Source: Chlamydomonas sphaeroides
Taxonomy: Eukaryota; Chlorophyta; Chlorophyceae; Chlamydomonadales; Chlamydomonadaceae
Assembly: GCA_001662425.1 (NCBI GenBank)
Contig: BDDC01000509.1
Coordinates: 4,926-56,547 of the forward strand
Direction of reading: 5' to 3'
Length of the DNA stretch: 51,622 bases
Shown: positions 47,111-51,622 of the stretch, piece by piece
Layout: every line of letters starts with the position of its first letter
Position numbering within the stretch: position 1 is the stretch's first letter
Program-made: the position numbers and the translations under genes
Notes under the pieces: model-generated
Seen by the model: only the letters and a program-made list of their open reading frames with translations
The model's database searches: none
Told to the model about the DNA's origin: nothing

Positions 47111-48545
47111 TGCACGCAGCCTCTACGACGTTAGGGGTGAGCTGTGCATGTTCATGACGGCGCGCGAGGAGCCGGATGTGAGGGGCTTCGTGAGTCGCGA
47201 TGTTGCGCGGCGCGGGGTCCAGCGAGTCGCCGCTGATGAGATGCCATGCTGGCTGCGTGGCTGCACGCTCACTCCTGTCAATTCCTGTACCTATCGCTCC
47301 TTCGGAGGAGAATCTCACCGCTCGGGGTAAGTATGGCCCTTCGGGATTGTCTTACATACACGTGACGCCCTTTGCCATCATCCGGATCCCTTTGATTTTT
47401 CACCCTTGCTTTGACTCCGTCGGTAGCTTGAGGGAGGTGGCTACGAGGCCTGCTCAAGTGCGATGTCAAGATGCGGCTATAGCCTGGTGAGTGTATCGGC
47501 ATGTGGGCCGTGCCATGGGCTGCGCACGAGCAGCAGGTGCGTGCTGGGAGGCATGGCGGCCACGGCAGCACCCGACCAACCAAGCAGCCGAGCTTGGCCG
47601 CTGCCGGGCCTCCTGATTGTGTTGCCATTGTAACGCAGGCCACACGCTCTTGGCACAGAGGCTCCGGGCGGCTCCGGGCGGCTTGCCACTGTTGCATGGC
47701 ATGTGCTGTGCCGCGGGATTGTGGGATTTGTGTCGTCGTGGGGACACAGGTCCCGGTTTTCCCAGAGTTTCGCAGTCATCGCAGCAACGCGATGGTAGCT
47801 CCCCCGGTATCTCAGCAGTGGACAGACCTTCGGCAAGTCCCTGCGATTCGTGTCGCCAGCGCCGGTCCCAGACAGACACGACCGCAATCGCTATGTACTC
47901 GTGCTTCATGCTGGTGTTTGCCTCAAACAAACATATTTCTCAACTTTCAAGCACGTTGCACCGCCTAAATGAACGCGCAGACGCGCATGCGTAACCTGCA
48001 GTAACGAGTAGTCGAGCTGCCCTGGGCGTAGGAGGCAGAGGCTGCTTGCGTCAGGACTGTGTACCACCGTTCTTGCGAACAAGAACCAGGCTTCCAGCCA
48101 GGTAGCCCTGCTGAGCTTCATTCGCTGCAAATTTATGCCCGACCTGGGCAGCAGCGTAACATACACATACGTAAGTAAGCGCCTTGCTAGTATCGACGAG
48201 GATCCTCGGGGGACATGCGGCGGGCTCCGGGCTCCTACGAAGCATGCCGCCGCATGCGTGCTTTCCTGTATGTTGGCCCTCCCACTTTGCGCGCTCCGTC
48301 GCGCACGCAGCGAGCATCATTGTGTGTACGCAGAGCGTGGAGCGAGGACATGAATGGCGTCGAACGCGCATATCGACAGTCCGCACCGCGCACAGCGGCG
48401 GCCTCGACATATGTATATATGCCTTGCATGCTCTACGCCCTGCTCATAGGGCAAGCACGACATGGCCACCCTAAGCCTGAGCATTTCAGTGAGCATCCAG
48501 CGGCGCGACGCCAGCAACTTGCTTGTGAAGACCTTGACACAAGGC
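47111..48545. other. spacer upstream of member 3
   Basis: I see no supported gene. Minus-strand open frames at 47466-47930 lack splice or composition support. The upstream flank of member 3 does not resemble that of member 2, although the coding sequences are nearly identical from the start codon onward. Confidence 0.4.
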
Positions 48546-49802
48546 ATGGCACAGCTCTCCGCCTCAGCCGTGGCGCACAGCCGCCGGGGCATACGGCGCG
48601 GCGCCCTTTGCTGTGCGCTCACACCTGTGGTCACCGGCACCGCTCTGGCGCTCGCTCTCGCGGCGTGTGCTCTCTTCGCTCAGGCGGACGCGGCCAGGTC
48701 CGGCATCGGCGGCATCGCCTCGGCAGGTTCGTTTGTGAGGTCGGGGCTGAGCTAGCGGCGGCGCGCGGGGCGGCAGCCGCCATCAGTGCCGCTGTAGGGA
48801 CCCTGCCTGCGCACTCGAGCAATATCTGATCGCTTGACTCACTCCCACGCTCCCACAACTCGCGCAGTCACGGCGGCCGGACCGAACCATGGACGACCCG
48901 AGCTTTACACGTCAAAGGCCGACGGGTCTGCCGGCAGCATGGGCAGCACGGTCAAGGGCGAGGACCCATGGCGGTGGCTGCACTCGCAGCTGGCGGCGCT
49001 CTTTTCCGAGCCGGCCTACGGGCTGCAGCAGCGGCCGCTGACGCCGGTCCTGGAGGCGCGCCTGGAGCGTGTCTATCGCAGCCTGTGGGCCCGGCACGGC
49101 CGCAGCAGCGCAGAGCCCGACGCGGAAGACGCATCTTATTATGAGTACGACAATGATTCATACTACAGACGCACCGTGCTGTACGATGTGCTGTACGACA
49201 ACCTGGGACCCGCATCGTACAATGACGAGCTGCTGGCGGCCCTGCATCTTTTTTACTTTTCGTACTTTGCACGGCTTGAGGCAGTTGGCGCAACAGCAGC
49301 AGAGGCAGCGGCAGCGGCAGCAGTGGAGGCGGCGGCGGTGGTGGCGGCGGTGGCCTCGGCCGGCGGCAAGGTGGTGGCTGATGCGGCGGCTGTGGACGTA
49401 GCCGCGGCGGGTGTCGTCGCTGGCAAGGTGGCAGCTGCCACGGAGCCCTTGGCCAGCGGTGATAGCGACAATGAAAACGGCCCTGCTGGCAGCTGGGGCA
49501 TCCGGCATTTGCTGCTGCTGCCGGGGCTGATGCTGGGCCTGGCGTGCGCTGTCGCTGTCGTGTCCGCGGTGGCGGCAGGTGTCGTCACGATCATGGGCTG
49601 CCGCTGGGAGCACAGCAGCAGCCGCGGTGATAACGCCGCCGAGGACCTCTGCAGCAGCAACAGCCGGCCGCTGCTGCCGTCGGGCCTGCTGGCCGCCAGG
49701 GCCGCCGCAGGCTGCCAATGTAAAGGCGGCGGCGCTGGTGGCATGGCCAGCGGAAACGGCTTGGAAGAGCCGCTGCTTGATGACGAGGAAGCGCTGGAGT
49801 AG
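48546..49802 (+). CDS. WLHxQL family member 3, single-pass membrane protein
   Basis: Two exons, 48546-48726 (donor GTTCGT, phase 1) and 48868-49802, give 371 residues. Residues 1 to about 50 are a signal peptide almost identical to that of member 2. The shared domain runs from about residue 95 to 195: WRWLHSQLAALFSEPAYGL, PLTP, RLERVYRSLWARHGRSSAEP, SYYEYDNDSYY, YDVLYDNL and FYFSYFARLEAV. An Ala/Val-rich stalk follows, then one membrane helix at about 275-303 (HLLLLPGLMLGLACAVAVV), and a short tail rich in Ser, Gly, Cys and Glu that ends EEPLLDDEEALE. The order of signal peptide, domain, stalk, helix and tail is the same as in member 1 but much shorter. The tail has an EEPLL acidic dileucine-like motif, which could act in sorting. 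The function is unknown. Confidence 0.78.
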
Positions 49803-51505
49803 GAGGAGGAGGAGGAGGAAGATGAGGAGCGCTAGCTACACACGCAAGCCTGGGACGGACCTAGCAAGTGACATCTAGGCAAGGCTCGAACGCTCGATCG
49901 TGCGTACCCAGCCCGGCGCGGCGCGGACGGTGGTAGATGTTGATTGACACGATGCGGGCTGGCGGCGCCGTCGTGTTGCGGCGGCCGCATGCCCTGAGCG
50001 AGGTAGGCCCTGCTGCGTGCCATGGAGTGCGTATGGGAGTTCGCGCGCGTGCTGGCCGTCGCTCGGCCAGCAGCCAGCAGTCGCCGTGTTGTGCAAGGCC
50101 AGCAGCCTTGCTTCATCATATGGGGCCACTAAGGCCACTGCCATCCACAGCTAGCGCACCATAGTGCTTTGCCCTTATTAGCTATCTACATACCTCGATG
50201 AGTTGCTTGTCGGCTCGCTCGTTCGTGCGTCGATCTGCAATGTGGGCGGGCAGCTGCAGTTGCCAAACAAGCGCCGGTTTGCTTGCTTGCTTGGGGCTGA
50301 CACCAACGCCCGCTGCAAGACTTGGACGTGGAAACACACCGTAACTATAAGCAGGCGTTAAGTTGGTTCGATAGCGGCAGATAGACTACGGACCAGTGTA
50401 GGCAGACTAGGCAGACCGCGCCGTCGCACCCGCTGGATGGCTGCATTTATGCGTGTGCTTGCAGCACGCACGCAGTCAGCAGGCAATGCACGTCAGACGC
50501 ATAAACGTAAACGCATTATTATTGCTTCATGTGGCACGTAAGCACGAAGCACCCGTTGCGGCGCTGAAGCTGCACTCTGAACCCCGCGTCGTGGGGCAGT
50601 GCCACCACGCAGGCAGGGGGCGGGCGGGGTTCTGTGTGTGTGTTAATTCGGGTTTGACTCCTGCCGCGCGTTGTATGTCGTCTTCTTGTGCAACGCTACG
50701 GTAGGTACCAGCAGGAGGTCCTGCTGGTAGGTACTGGGCTCCAGATATGCTTCATACGTACGTAGTAAAAAGGGGTGGCGCGCGTGCGTGGGAGGTGATG
50801 ATGAGGTGTGTGGCGGGTAACAGGTCCGATCCGTCCGTCATCCGCCAGTGGCTGCTGCCAGCAACAGTGGCTGGGGCGGGCGGCAGGACGGTTGCATGGG
50901 TCGTAGCTTGCGCATTTTTAAGGGCTTATATGAATGAATGTAAGCAAGTAATCCTGCTGCCACAGCCGCACGCGTGCGTGGCCTTTGCTTGCTGCGTGTT
51001 GTGTAGCAGCAGGGCGCTGCCGTGCCGGGCCCAGGAGCTGCTGGCCGGGCCGTGAATGATGAAGAGCGGCGGCGGGCCGGGTGGCTGGAAGGCAGGTGTG
51101 TTCCGTTGGAGCGAGCAAGACCTGTAGCGGATATATGCATGTTCGTGACGCACGTGCGTACGGCAAGTATGTAACGGCACACGCACGACATGTCATACTC
51201 GCCGTACACGGGTCGCTGCGTGAGTCTGTTTGCGCTGACCAGCAGCCGGCGACAGCTGGTGGCAGCAAGGCCGACTCATGAGGGGGCGGACGTGCGGACC
51301 GGACCGTCGGCTGCTTATGTTCCTAGCCGAGCGAGGGGCCTTTCGTGGAATAAGAAGGAATGGGGATACATGCACCCGCACCCTGTATCCCGCACACAAC
51401 CGGGAGCGAACCTGTCAATCGGGGTACGAAGACACGCAGGGGTCGCACGTATCTTACTTTTGGGGGTATCGGAAAGCCTATCGATCGCCCGCCGTTTTCG
51501 GGACC
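49803..51505. other. 3' flank of member 3 and spacer
   Basis: No gene is supported. An AGG run directly follows the stop. TACCAGCAGGA (50706-50716) and its complement (50719-50729) form a perfect 11-bp hairpin with a two-base loop. TGTAA occurs at about 50939 and 51169, both far from the stop at 49802. Confidence 0.4.
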
Positions 51506-51622
51506 GTCCTATCGACCCGTGGTATCGATCAAGGGGTCAAATCGGCGGTGTCCAATCGATCGACGTGGTGTCGATCAAGGCGTCAAATCCGGGGTGTCCT
51601 ATCGATTGACGTGGTGTCGATC
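51506..51622. repeat. 44-46 bp satellite with ATCGAT, cut by the window end
   Basis: Three successive units start with GTCC[TA]ATCGA at 51506, 51550 and 51596, and each contains GTGGT[AG]TCGATCAAG and GTCAAAT. The first unit is the most diverged. The third is cut off by the window, so the array continues for an unknown distance. Confidence 0.85.

Noticed and set aside
1..51622. tRNA, rRNA or snRNA genes
   Set aside because: I looked for T-loop GGTTCRA contexts with acceptor pairing and for rRNA signatures by eye and found none convincing; a covariance-model scan would be needed to exclude small RNAs.

Overview
The window reads as nuclear DNA of a volvocine green alga (Chlamydomonas/Volvox relatives). 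The evidence is high GC, dense short introns with GTGAGY/GTGCGY donors and C/T-rich CAG acceptors, Ala/Gln-rich low-complexity protein regions, TGTAA-type polyadenylation signals, and an octotricopeptide-repeat (OPR) protein of the kind that has expanded in this group. There are no operons, no Shine-Dalgarno context and no prokaryotic features. All gene models below were built by hand by matching splice sites and intron phase; most join without a phase conflict, and exceptions are stated.

Layout. 1-1562: C-terminal exons of a plastid-type alpha/beta hydrolase (+). 2963-4736: a three-exon gene for a signal-peptide protein of unknown function (+). 6722-8520: a WrbA/FQR-type flavodoxin-fold quinone reductase (+) with a 17-nt exon. 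8521-18600: a gene-poor stretch that hides two tiny three-exon genes on the minus strand (12753-13818 and 17682-18561). They encode paralogous secreted or signal-anchored proteins with an identical C-terminus; a doubtful third relative lies at 14713-15865. 18853-25720: a large OPR protein, Tbc2-like (-). 26383-30248: an unrecognised ten-exon gene (-), head to head with the NAD-dependent isocitrate dehydrogenase regulatory subunit gene at 30504-35465 (+). 36417-49802: three genes plus decayed copies (+) of an apparently undescribed family of signal-peptide proteins sharing a domain that begins with a WLHxQL motif. Two members carry a C-terminal membrane helix and the third has lost it. 51506-end: the edge of a 44-46 bp satellite rich in ATCGAT.

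Functionally, three recognisable housekeeping genes (hydrolase, quinone reductase, IDH) and one organelle gene-expression factor (OPR) are interspersed with two lineage-specific secreted-protein families. I propose the two families as the novel content of the window: the small C-terminal-motif family around 12.7-18.6 kb, and the WLHxQL family at 36-50 kb.
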